Origin: Pelodera strongyloides
Taxonomy: Eukaryota; Nematoda; Chromadorea; Rhabditida; Rhabditidae
Length of the DNA: 64,000 nucleotides
Assembly: GCA_036852015.1 (NCBI GenBank)
Contig: JAANDG010000466.1
Location: 53,563-117,562 of the forward strand
Direction: 5' to 3'
Part shown: piece by piece, positions 1 through 13,137 of the stretch
Numbering within the stretch: the first letter of the stretch is position 1
Layout of the letters: each line of letters begins with the position of its first letter
Translations under genes and position numbers: made by a program
Notes under the pieces: generated by a model
Seen by the model: the letters and a program-made list of their open reading frames with translations, nothing else
The model's database searches: none
What the model was told of the DNA's origin: nothing

Positions 1-10
1 AAGGCCTCAC

Positions 11-3000
11 TTCCCGACTGTTCCGCAGTGATGAGCATCGTTTGTCGACCCAAAACTGCAATTTTTATTTGGTAATATACATTCCTTTTGAGAAAATAAA
101 GCAGAGGTTTTATAACAATAACTTCTATCTGCTTCTAGAAACTGCGAATAAGAACAAGAAATAATAATTGTGGAATGATGTTTCGGTTTTTTTTTTTTGA
201 AGGAACCGACCTGTCGTAATTCCATATGCGGACTTGTCTGCGCTCCTTTCCACGCGCAGTCCTCTTCCTCTTCTTCTCTAAAATTGTTTCAGTTTTATTC
301 ATTTTCTCATGTTCGGTGGGAACATGATCTTTCTTTGCTGGGAGCTCACTTTCAATCCAGTAGCAATGTTAATCGTTAGTTCCATGTTTACTGGTCAGCA
401 AATATTACAAGTCAGTATTGCATCACTTGTTCCGTAATTTTGAAGGGCTATCGAAGATGTCTTCTATATCGAAGTGTATGTGGCTTCCTCCAAAAACCCT
501 ACCGTTTTCTGTGTTTCTTCTGTTTTCTAGGCAACCCGTCGTTTCGGGACATAAACCCTACTACGCAGAGTTCGAGGAGCGAAAGGAAGATGAACAACAT
601 TCCACTAAACAAATTATGATTAATGAATATATTGTTCGTTGTTTGCCCGGGTTGGTCAGGACGGTTCGTTCAAACTCAAATGTTGATAAGTGATAAAAAT
701 TCGGCATTGTTTATAAGAGTCAATATATTATGTGAGACATTTGCTTCGTGATCCTGACCGGGTAACATTTCGCTAAACCGGGAGCCATTTCTCTTTAAAC
801 TACCTGAGCATCCAGACATCGATAGCTTTGACATATGAGACACGGGGCAGATTGCGAATAATATTTCCGAATTGAAACGTCATCGCCAGAAGTGAATTCA
901 CACCCAACATCGTCCGCGCGGGAATGGCCCTGCAGATTATGTATTATCGAGTTCAGTGGTAGATATTCATACAATCCTATTCAGTTAATAATCTTTTTCA
1001 AAAATTTACTTAAATATAACGATCAAAATTGACCCTCTTCCTCTTTCCTCTAATTTAGAAAGTGACGCAATACGTTTAATTTACCCACCTGGGTCCGAGA
1101 TAGAAGGAAATCCACGAAATAATAATGGTGACCATTGTAGGAATGTAGCCCTTGAAATATGTATTCAAAAGGAATTAAGCAATGTTCAAAAAGCGACGTA
1201 TGCAAATATTTTTGTTTTCGGAAGCACTTTTTCATTAACATACAACTAGCCGCATCTTGTTCAACTGTGCTTTCGTGAGAATCGTGTACTTTGGCGTCAT
1301 ACAGCTCTAAGATCTGTCTCTGATTAAGACTGTTACCTGTAGAATATACCATCCATAGCGTCGTTTAAAAACAAAAGCCACGGTCAATTCGTCCCACCAA
1401 CCAGCTGGATACATCTAAACATTCGCAAATAAAACTCATTTTAAGTTTAGCTGAAGTAATTTCCAAACAATGTTTGTTCACCTTTGCCGCATTGGCCTGC
1501 GATAATTGCAGATAATTGTCTGAAGTTACCTGTTCGACAGCGATAACAGAGAAGTTAACGAGTTGAAAGTCGGGAAGTTGTATTGCTTTCAACAACATCA
1601 CAGGATAAGGTTGATTCCACTCCATGCGGACCTCACCCGTATTGTAGTTGTAGCTAAATGATATCAGCTAATTCGTACAGATTCTTTAAAATATTTGCTA
1701 TTGTCCATAATGTGCGTTTTCATTTTGAAACTAAATTTACTCAAAAACTATCTGTTTCACTTTCAAACCACACGAATTGTAAAATGTTCAACAAGTAGAT
1801 CGATAGTATATGGAGTTTCAAAGATTTTGCTTAAAAAGCCCAGCAGCAAAACTCACGATTCAAATGTAAGAAAGCATTTTTGTTGATCGAATGGAAACCG
1901 TTTCAGATTCATATCACATGGGCCGGTCAACTTCATCCGGTAATTCGTCCAGAGTGTTCCATTTGAAAACACCATCAAGAACACATTCCTACGGAGGAAT
2001 TAGATCAGTGAACGTATTTTAAAGCAAACACAAAACCTTTCGGTTGTCTACTTTCGGTTTGTTTGCTACCCTAAGAGTTAGACTCATGTGCAAAAGCTAG
2101 CAATTACAATATAACAGTGTTCAGGAATTCAATACACCAACATTTTGTGATTTATAAATCAAACAAATTCATGTAATTTCCTGTTTCAAGTCTGTTGAAA
2201 ACTCACCGAAATGGAGATTCGTGGATCACTGCGTTTTTTGAATTGATGAAGCAAGTATTTGGAATCCAAAGCTTTTTTAGTACCTGAATATAAAGAAAAA
2301 CTCATTGTATTTGTTTTAAGGTAAAGGACAAGTTGGGAAACTTCTTAATACGGAAAATGTACGCACATAATTTTTTAAGTTGATGGTATTCTAAAAGTAC
2401 CGTATCGTCGAATGATATATTCTGCTTGCACGGATTCATTTGCTCGAAAATGAGTGCCGGATCCTCCCAAAATTCGTTAATATAGAGATCTGAAAGCGTA
2501 ACCAATTAATGAATCGCAATAGTAAAATTTAAACCCGTATTGTATAATTGGTTCTACAATTATTGAAGCCTGCACTCCGTTTTCCTTATTTTGTTTCATT
2601 CGATGTAATTACACCCAGCTTAAATACCCTAACATGAATATGGATCTCCTGAATCTGAGTGTATATACACTCCCAGCATGGAAAATTATTTCTTGTCCCT
2701 TGAACTCGTATTCTGAGCACATTATGATTTCTCCCCAAAGGGATTGGGTGCTTTCCCATTCGACGCCAACAGTGACGACGCCAAATCAAATCTAGCAAAA
2801 CTGCACACATTTCAGGGGCCATTGAGGGGAAGGGGCAGCCACGATATAAAGCACTAGACGACTCGAACTTGAATCTAGACATCATAAAGGCGGGCAGTCA
2901 ATATTCTACCTATAAGGGCGATCCTAGGAATTTTACATACTAAGGTGAGGCCCATGGTATAGTTCAAGAGATTTAGACACCCGTAGTGTCAGTAATCATG

Positions 3001-4606
3001 CAACAAAGGAGTCAGCGGATAAGCTAGTGCCACAAAATTGGAATTTCCTGTCCGTTGAAGCCTCAGCTGATCATATACGCAAGGGTTCGGCGGGGACATC
3101 AACAAATTGCGAGTGAATTGAAGCAATGATAGGATTTGAACTAGTCGTTTTCAAACGGAAGTGACACTACGCAGAAGCACGTGCGCGTAAGCATGAAAAC
3201 TACTAGACGTTGATTGATGCGTGATCAACTTTAATATTTTTTATTAGTTGAAGTTTCATGCGGAAACCCCAGATAATCCTTTTCAGAAAAAAAATTCTAG
3301 AAAAAGAATGCATTATACACTTGCACACATCATGGAAAACCAGATATGGACAAGGGAAAGTGTGATGATCAGGAATACTTTTCTATTAGTTACGTAAGAC
3401 TTACCTATTTCAAAATCTTGTGTTAATTCGGAGACCTTTGTCACCTCTTGTACCCACATATCGACGCGGACTCGAACTGGATGTTGAGGTAGATAATGCT
3501 GAAAAATTCCGTTTTCATGTATTGCGTTATAAACTAACCAATTGATATAAGTTGCCCCCGCACTTATATTAGTTATAGTTCCCTAAAGTTGCCTCTCTTT
3601 TCCCTTCTTTGAACTACCAGTAAAAAAGTAAAAACGAATTGCTATGGGACCCGAGCATCAGATCATTTCAACAAAGAAAAAGCCGAACACAAAGGCGCGT
3701 AAATATGAAGCGTCGGGAAACCCAATTATGACATTTCAGTGATGGATTTATAAAATGAGCTAACATGACGGGACTGAATCGACGGTAGCAATTTACTACA
3801 GTTCGAAAGGTTGTTAACCGCGGATACACCTTTCATTGCATCTATGATTTTTCAATCTGCCCACGCCATACATATTTTGGACCCGATGCTCGTTTCGTTT
3901 TATTTCATAGTAACAATCGGAAAGGTCGTAATAATAATGCGACGCTATAATTTAAAAATGCCGTCATATAAAGGAAGAACCACATAAAAGCAAATGTTAC
4001 GTGAAGTTGAAAAAAAAACTATAATTCCCAAAAATCTAATTCACGTTCTTTGGCAAAAATCATTTATACAAAGCGAAGTGCACTCACTCGAACATTACTA
4101 GTTGAGGAAGAGTGTTGTAATTTGTGCAAAACATTGCAAACCGTTTTTCTGTCGTTTGTAACTACAGAATACGCATTATTTCACGAGAAAATGGTGTTTA
4201 CTGTGGATTTTTTGACTCGTTGCTGGCTCAATACTTCAGGACACGTTTTGCTCTCTCAAAACACAAGCTGGGAAGTCAGCAAGAATGCAAGCATAACTTC
4301 CAAGTGCCCTTGAGTTAATCTTGTAACCGTTGCGGATCTGCACTTTTAATGCTGATGCTTTTTGAAATTTATATCTACTATTCGTCACCGAGTCGATTAT
4401 AAACAATCTACCTCATAAAAATATACACGACCGATACAATAAGCTCAAAAAAGCTCATTAGAGCGTACCTTATTGTATGTTTCCTTCAGCAAATTGTTGA
4501 TAACTTCCGTGTCATTCGCACAATTCTCGTTCGGACGTCCCAGTCCTCCATAACTGGAGAGAAGTTCGGTGAGAAATGAAACCATCACCCATCCAGGGTG
4601 TGACAT
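11..4606 (-). CDS. Cys-loop ligand-gated anion channel subunit (3' end outside window)
   Basis: Twelve exons read in phase on the minus strand: 4469-4606, 3405-3498, 2401-2489, 2207-2283, 1857-1988, 1530-1653, 1337-1414, 1089-1150, 804-929, 503-604, 211-277 and 11-55, giving about 378 codons. The extracellular domain contains [13 protein letters not shown], the [13 protein letters not shown] stretch, and a canonical Cys-loop with 13 residues between cysteines ([15 protein letters not shown]). Then come [14 protein letters not shown]1 ([19 protein letters not shown]), the M2 filter [15 protein letters not shown] and M3 ([18 protein letters not shown]). The PAR motif just before M2 marks anion selectivity in this superfamily. 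The M3-M4 loop is short, basic then acidic. M4 lies beyond base 1. The sequence [21 protein letters not shown] resembles nematode amine- or acetylcholine-gated and orphan LGC chloride channels, but the ligand cannot be assigned. The start follows an atttag acceptor; the signal peptide is weak, so an upstream exon is possible. It would act as a pentameric receptor in neurons or muscle. Confidence 0.9.
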
Positions 4607-7600
4607 CTAAATATCGATTGGTTATCTATTATATGTTTCGTCAATTTCCCCAATTTCAGTTCAATTGTTGTGTCTTTCATAAAGTGCCAAATCGCCATGT
4701 CAGTGCGTGCGAACATATTTTACATAGACAACGTTGAAAACTGTAGCAAAAGAAAGTCCGAAAACAAACCAAGCTGCGCATCTTATAGTTTCCGGTCACA
4801 TTTCCAGTCGATACACAAATGTGTGACCCAGACTCGTAGAAAATTGTCTATACACAAACTTTAGGTGGAATAAAAGATCGTCAGGCCTCTGCAGAGATAC
4901 AGTGAAAACTTCAGGTTATCAGGTCCACGTAATAAAAGTATTGCACCATATACATTCACCGCGCAGACACGCTGTCTCAAAATGAATTGCTAACGAAGGC
5001 ATGTATACATTTACTAATGAAGACGGCCCTTCTGGAGATACTGTTTTGTAAGAAAAAATTGACATGTAATAAATATAAGAAGGACTCTACTACTACGTGG
5101 GCTTGAGCCTGTAGCCACGGCAAACGGACATACTAATGTGATAGCAACTCAGATGACAGAAACAGGATCTATGATATATTGTAAGATCGAACTGATCGAG
5201 TGACCAGTGAGAACAGGCATATGTTTGTTATTGAAGTAGTTGTTGATTGCGCTTTCTTGTGGGTGGGACTGAGTTGGTCTTCACGTTTTGTGCAACCACC
5301 GAAGGAAACGGGGAGGAGCCATCGCGTAGTCTTGGCAGCCTTCCATTCAGACAACGTGTGGGAAACGAAGGGGGCGTTAGCGGTTCCGCACAATTAAGAG
5401 GTTACAGAAGATCGGATGGAACACATTTTAATGCATATATCGTTAACACAACGATATGTACTCAACCAAAGTGGGGTGTTTGCTTCCAAGCAATTGAAAA
5501 CAGTTTTTCTAACAATTTTTTCTCCACACTCAGTCAGCCTCTCGTATTCTGCGGTCTTCGTGCTAACCTAGTATAAATATATGTAAAATAAAGAATTTCC
5601 GCGCCAGAAATAATAAGGAACCGTGTAATGTGAATGGTGTTAAGTGAATCAGAAAGGTAGCTCCACCACATTTCACACACTACAATCGTACACAACATTA
5701 AATTTGTCTCAAAATTTGTAGTCCTGCTATGAAGTATGCTTTGTTTTAAGTCCCATTTACACTTTTAATTCAGAGCTCTATATTTGTTGGTTCTCTTTCT
5801 TGAAATGAGTCCAATCTCATAATTAGAGTTCGTCGATTACTCAAACCAAAACGAAACGTTGAAGTGGGCTCATGACCACTTATTAATATCTTGTGATGTT
5901 GCGAAAAAATCTATTCATACTTAGAAATATATGCATATGTGACTGGGCATTTCAGAAAATTGTAGCGACGTGTATATGCACCAGAAGATGAAAACAAAAC
6001 CAAAACCCGAAATATTCTGCTTGCCTTATACAATTCTTGACTTTTCTATGCCCGATGTCGCAGCATTTTTCCGTATGCGAAGTTTGCAGCGAATGTAGGA
6101 TACTGAAATTTTTGATTGGATATATTATGCATGTGAAAATGTTTAGTAAGGAGAAACTCGACAGCAAGTTCATGAAAAACTGGCAAGATCAGGATATGTC
6201 AGAAAGTTTACCTTGCGGACAACAGAATAGAAAATAACTATTTTATACAGTGACATTGATGCAACCCAGTTGCTGACAACGCTATAATCTACGATATTCT
6301 GATGGAGCAAAATCTGGGTGTTCTTTCTTGGAAGCGGTAAAACAAAGGCCATAAAAACATCTTATTATAAAAACAGGAGAAGCTCCCAAGAGATCATACC
6401 AGTTCAAAGATCGAAATTGTGTCAACGGATGCTGTTGAATAGAAATATATGTTACAAGTTTGAGGCTAGCAAGCGTTAGCCTTTCGTGTATTAGATAATT
6501 CCTGTAAGTTTTCTGCATTGAATCTTACATAGTCGTCTCTTTATAAAACGAAATTTCAAAAGATATAACACGTATCAATAAAGTCGAAGCAGAAACACAG
6601 AAATCTGTTTTCGGAAACGGAAATGTAGAGCGAAGCCGCTGAGAAAAGTGTCGACAACATGCAGAGCAGCCGCAATATTTCGTCCAAACATCAGTAGATG
6701 ATAAATATGTGTACATCTTTCACAATACGCAAAACTGATGACTGGCCCCGAAGTGCGGTGCCCCATGCATACAAACATTGTCCATGTTTTCATGATTGCA
6801 AGATTTGTGGCATGCTACAAAGTAACCGCATAGCAAAAACAAGGTCTTAAAGAACTCGTTATTTTGAAGTTTTACAGGTAAACAAGCTTGAATAATTGGT
6901 CAATTCGACTGCGAAAGAAATATGCTTCCTTTTTGCTAATTTTCATCAAAGCAGCGTTTCATGGTCGAAAAAAAATGGGTTATGGTAACATCTTCCTTCT
7001 TAGGAGCATTAATCCTTTTTTCCGTACGTGCTTGATGATAATATGAATGATGTGGAGTAAGTTGATAAAAACAGTGTATGGATGTTATGCTAATTACCTC
7101 AGATGCATAAGCTTCTATTATCTTTTCATTAAATTAAAGCACGAATTCACATCTATTTCGGTCTAGAATAGAACAGAATCATGTAAGAACGAGAAAAGCA
7201 AGCAAGTTTTTCTGGAAGCTATATCATATGTACAATCCTATTGTGCACAACGTGTCAGTGCTAGATGCCCTCTTAGAATCCTAATTTGATTTCCCTACAC
7301 ACACTCTAACCACTTTCACAATTTCCTAGAGTTGACCTTCTTAGAGTATATATGGATCCCTCGGTTTATTTGAATCCACTTTCCTATGCATTATTATTTT
7401 TCTACGAAAAGGTTCTGAACAATTATACTACAGTAAGATGCGAATAACAGAAAAAAAAAGAATGTTTTGTTGCAATGGAACGATATGCACTTACAAATTC
7501 ATGGAATTCTATAAGAGAGACAAGAAAAACAACTGCTATACTGCGCGTGTATAAGGGTGCTATGATCCCTAACTACAACCCAATACATAAAACAGAGTGT

Positions 7601-10600
7601 AAATACATTCAAGAAATTGTTTGGGTTCTTTATAATGGAGTTTTTTTCTATGAGTGTAACTCTTATTAGCAGATGTTGCTCTGCAAAAACTGCTAAGTTC
7701 TTCTCATTTACTTCTCATGGCCAATAATACCTTGTTCGTGCAAACCTGCCAGTTGAAAGGTCTCTATCGTAAAATAGAAATCATCGATGTCAATTAACTA
7801 ATCAGCCAGTGCAAAACAAGTCTGTCTGGACAACATTTCTACTTCACCTACGCGTACAATCGTCTGATGACTCCATTACTTTACGTAACATGGCTTAGAA
7901 AACTAAAAGAGTCCAAAACTGAAAGTCAATTAAAATACCCTCCTATTTTTTCTTCCGACACAATTGAGAATTGAGCTGGGACCTAATGCCGGTGCTAATC
8001 ACAGCCGTATGGGAAATGCCGCTGAAATATAGTGAATAGAGTGGGTGAGGGTTTTACGGCGACTCGGAGTGGTTAGTAGGCATATACAACAAATCGAGTT
8101 GACGGAAAAAAGCTTGAAATTGAGGAGGTTCAGTGATGACCTTCAGAAATGCACACGATTCAGTCAACAATCAAGCAGCGATTCAATTGAATCAAAGAGT
8201 TACGCATGCAGGTGGTTGAGCAGCATGTCAAAAGTAAGGAACAATTTAGTCACCATAGTAAGTAAATGACATCCGGAAGTTCCCTATTTGTGACCAACAG
8301 GGTAGGAAAAAACATCCAAAACTATTCTACATAAAGGTAAAAAGGTAAGGGTAGGCGCGTCTCCGCAAGAGAACTGAACTGTTCGTGGGTCCGGGGCCTG
8401 AAATACACGCTCAGGTCATCTCTAGTTTTAAAGAATAATTTCGAAACCGAAAATACCGTGATTTTTTGCAAAAGTTGTTAATTACTGCAATTGAGCATAT
8501 TTTATTGAATGGTATAAAACCCACAGTCAAACTATGTAATGGTGAAAGTAAAACAAAGGTAAAGCGGTCAAACTTCCCGGGTTGTCTCCGGGGAATAGGC
8601 ACAGGAATGACACAACACTATGTTAAGTTCAATAGGTGCGTGACTTCTCAATTTATCTTCGCGTAAACTAAATGTGCATCTTGTCGAAATGCGTCCAGTA
8701 TCCAGTACTAGAAGCTGATACGATCATTTTTCACCTATGGCTGATTTCGTAATGACTAAACAAGTATACGTTGTTATTACCTCGCAACAGTAAATGACTG
8801 TTCGATAATTCGCTGGTCAGGCCTTTATGCACAGGCTTCAGTTGTGAGTACACTGCACCTTGCTTTTCGCTATTTTTAACATCGGTTCTCCACGTAAAAC
8901 AGATATTGTTCGCATATTGTAAAAAATCGGACAAAAGATGACGTTATTTTTGAGTTCCCGAGTCTCGAAACAACAAATTCTATGATAGATTTTACTACGA
9001 TTGTACTAATTTATTGATTTTACTACAATTTTACTATATTGTAGACATATGTGTGTTACGCAATATCGCTGACTTTTGTAGCAAAATTGATCAAAAAACA
9101 TGTTATCGGATTAATTACAAAGCCAAAATTTTGTTTAAAAAAAATTGAAAAGGGTACACAAAACGCATGCAACGAAAGTAGTTCGAAGATTATTGAAAAA
9201 GCGCAGATTGGGGACAAATGTCTCAATTTTTTTGGTCTGGGACAAGAGGCGAGAAGGAATGGCCCGAACACTGCTATCCCCAGGGAAAATGGGAATCACA
9301 AACACGGGGAAGACCGTTCTCTCATGAAATGGATGGCAAATGTAACGGTATGCCTGAGCCTGAGTGTACTATACGTTCAGATAAGTTCAGCTGTATTATA
9401 TACAACTCGATGTACGAAATTGACCGCTGAATTTGTTTACCAAAATGTATCGAGGCAACACTAGGAAATCAAAGGATTTCAGTGTTCCCATGCCATGTTA
9501 GTGTAGCACTCGACATGTTTAGCTACTACTTCTCACTTTTATTCATTCTAAATAAAACCTTTAATTATTAGTTTAAACACAACCACCTATCAGAAAAGAA
9601 TGTAGAAACTGCCGGAAACTAAATGCCGATAATATACTTAAATGTAAATGTGCAAAATCAATGTTTTGGCACTATCAGCATGGGGTGTTTATTTCTGATA
9701 ACTTTTCGTATTTTTGGCACTACAGATACGGATATTTTTGATCATAATGAAACTCTGTGTTGGATGATCAACACCAATTCTTAACGTCCACCGAGGACAA
9801 CCTTTGCTTCGCCTTTTCTAAGTCATAGGTTTGGTGCTTCTCTTCGCAAGCTTGCTATTCCTAAACAAGGCTGGTGTCAGGCGGTGACCGAGGTCGTGCG
9901 GAGCCTTACGGACGAGTGCAAATCCCCTTCGGCTGTCTGTACAAGAACGCCCCGGGGAGGGACGGGGAGGTTCTGTCGCGTGGCTCTAGTTCTCCCCTCC
10001 TTTACCTCAGCTAACAGGAGAAATAGATGAACAAACAGAACCGACACTCTAAGAGGTGACACAGGACCACCCCAAACTTCCGTGAAAAGATGACACGGAG
10101 CACCTCATTTGGAAGATACGAACCCTCCCCTTTTGATTATATATCACAGCCGACACTATTCACCTTACAACTCCTTACCAGTCCTACCGTCTGGTAATCG
10201 GAGTTGAACGGTAATTAGAGTCCTGTTTTACATGTCCGATCTCAACGGTTCATTCTCAATATTCTAAAACCGTTGCTATACACCTGAGGCTTATACATTG
10301 TATTTTAGACACCAGACATCTTAGTCTCTACCTAATATATGCCACAAACTAATTATTAATAAATGAAAAATGCATTCCTTGCTTTTACCTCTCAAAAATT
10401 CTCACTGATCAGTTTTGACCCCATTTTGGCTAATCTACATAGAACCTATGGAAAAATAACGGGCTTGTTGTGCATGATTCTATATTACGGGTTGATTATG
10501 CAGTTGCGAAACAAATTACAGTTGTTATTTTAGGATTATCTGGATGTAATAATATTATTTTCTCGTTTGACGCAAACCCAAACAATAACAGGGTGGTTTT

Positions 10601-13137
10601 AGATGTAAAGCGAAGCATATAATGCAGCTTGAAAACTGTTTGAGCCCATCTTGTTTAATATTACACTCATAAAGAAATGGTGCATCACGCTAAAATGCTA
10701 AATGTTCACCATATAATACAATCATTTTTATATGAAATCACCTACCACGTTGTACCTTTTTTGACGTTTTTCATAAATAATCCAGCACCCATACTATCGA
10801 TATTAAATTTATGACCTGTGTTCCTCATTTAATAATTTTGTGAACGTTGCATAACTTCTAAAATCCATCCCTATTAAAAGGCCTATATCTATCTATCTCT
10901 CGCTAGCTCTGTCTCTCACCACCGAGTCTCTGTCTCACTGAAGGCTTGGACTTCCCAACAATGAACGGAACGTCCGGTCCGAACAGGGAGAACCCTTATT
11001 GTTCTTCTTCTCATTATATTACAAACAATCCTCAACAAGCCAATGTAATTTAAAACCGAACTCTTGAGATTTTAAGTATTTGGACGTGTCTTATTAATTT
11101 TCTCCATAGTCTGCCCTTCCGGTTTTCGAATTTCTAGACTTGTCAATAGCAGTGTATAAGAAGGCAAGAGGGCATTTCCTTAATTATGCGAAAGCACTCA
11201 CACTAACTTGAATTTCCATTGATAATGGAGAATTCCAAGATTTTGTTTGTTGTAATAATAAACAAAGTTCAAAACACAATTTATCAGGAATTGTTTATTA
11301 ATATCTTACAGGATCACATATTTCTCGTATTATTGTTGTCGTTTTATTTTTGAGGTTCAACAAAGAACCTCGTCGTGATATCTTTTGGACAAAGGGATTC
11401 GGACTGCCCGAGGCTGGACAGCTCTACAAATTGGATGTTTATTTACAAAGCTTCATTCCACTTCCCGTTCCATTAATACAACGTTCCGCGTTCCACTTAA
11501 TATTTTCCTATTTATTATTCGTCGGATGCAAAATCGTGCAATCTGCTATAATTTGTGCATCAGAGCTAACCGTCAGTTGATATTTCCTGAGAACGACTTT
11601 CTTCTACAAATACTCTTTGACCGCATAACCTATTTGTATATGGTCTGTACTATAACAAATATCTCTCACATTGCATTCACTTATTTTGAATGCACGAATG
11701 CAAAATAAATTTCCTCATATGCCCACCCCCCCCCCCTCCAATGCTTCGCGGAGCCGTTCAACAAAGCAATTGTCGTTATAGTGCTATTGTTGTGGTACGT
11801 CGATGCGGCTATCCAACTCAGTTATTCGTATATTATCTGGTTGCGGTGTTTCGGGGTTTTGTGTTTATTTTAGAAACGGATAAGGTATTTATTCTTATAT
11901 TTTCCATCGCTATTTTACACCTTTGTATGTGGTATTGGATCCATCTGTTGTATTTCTAATTGTAAGAAGATTTCTGTGTCAGCACATGTTTATTTTCTTA
12001 TCCGCTGTTAATTATTTCTTTCAGTGGTAAAGTATGAGTATGATGGAAAAGTTCACTCTTTTGGAGTTCGGTAAACTAACTCGAAGAAATACCTTAAGTC
12101 AGCTGAGATAAGCATGTACATAGTATGTATATCAGTTTCAATTCAAATAGTAATGAGACTGTATTCGTGACACGCCATATGGCTGAGGGATCTGTCATTT
12201 ATTCTCATATGCACACAATAGAGGACAATCAACAAGCCTGTCACTCAATATGCACGGCGGTATCTTAGTGAACTGCACCAGATCATCTTTCAACACTGGC
12301 GTAAGTAACTACACATAGCGTAAAGTGGAACCCATGGAGATCGCTGCATTATCCATGTCACCACCAAATATTTTGCACCAAGCGCAATTTTGACTAGATT
12401 TCTCCATCATTTTTCTTTGCTTGCTGTTGCGCGCTCTCGAAGCATTAACGTGATACGTATAAATAGTATGATTCTCATGGAATTATCAGTATTATGTTGA
12501 CCATCTTTGGGTATGTCATTCTTTATTCCGCTCCTATTTTGCATATTCTCATAGCATTATTGGTACCACATGTCGCCTAGTAAATTAGCTGAAATTTACT
12601 GCGGCCCCTGTGAAACATTTCTAGGATAAATGCTGTGCAGCAGCACTACATTGAAACATTTACTTATCATGTGTGTTACAAGATCTTTGCAACGCTTTCC
12701 TCCCTCTCTCTTTATGCTGTCAAATATAATATTTCGGGTGCGGAGTAAAGTAACCCTTCGGGCAATTCCCGCCTCTGTTAATCCAATGTGTACCCACATC
12801 TTCTAAGAGGGACTCTGTTTTGGGCTCACTCACCACGAACTTGACCAAACACGAACGATGCGAACAATTTCAACCCTTGGAACTTCTCACGAACTAGTCA
12901 GAAAATGGTTCTTGATCGCGCCCTTTTCCTATGTCTTACTGTCTGACAAAGATTTACATTTATATAATCAGCTTCCAATTTCTACAAATTGTTAGACGCT
13001 GTATGCATGTATATGTAAATATACCACATTCAATACATTCCTTTTAATGTCATTTCCATTTACTGTGTTCTCCCCGTCGCTGCGTCTCACCACATTTGTT
13101 GTTTTGTGTTAGCTATTCAAGCACATATTTTCAGGGA
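4607..13137. other. Intergenic region without supported genes
   Basis: I looked on both strands for exons with family motifs, splice sites and phase and found none I could defend. Reading frames here are short and overlap in several frames. Notable content is a GC-rich patch at about 9840-10060, a tcta/tctc-rich patch at about 10888-10935, and a run of about ten C at 11725-11737. The part nearest the channel gene (4.6-6 kb) would hold its promoter, since that gene reads leftward from 4606. The part near 13 kb would hold the promoter of the BRICHOS gene. Confidence 0.5.

Noticed and set aside
9051..9464. 137-codon open frame on the plus strand
   Set aside because: No family signal, no splice context, and overlapping frames of similar length on both strands; best explained by chance.
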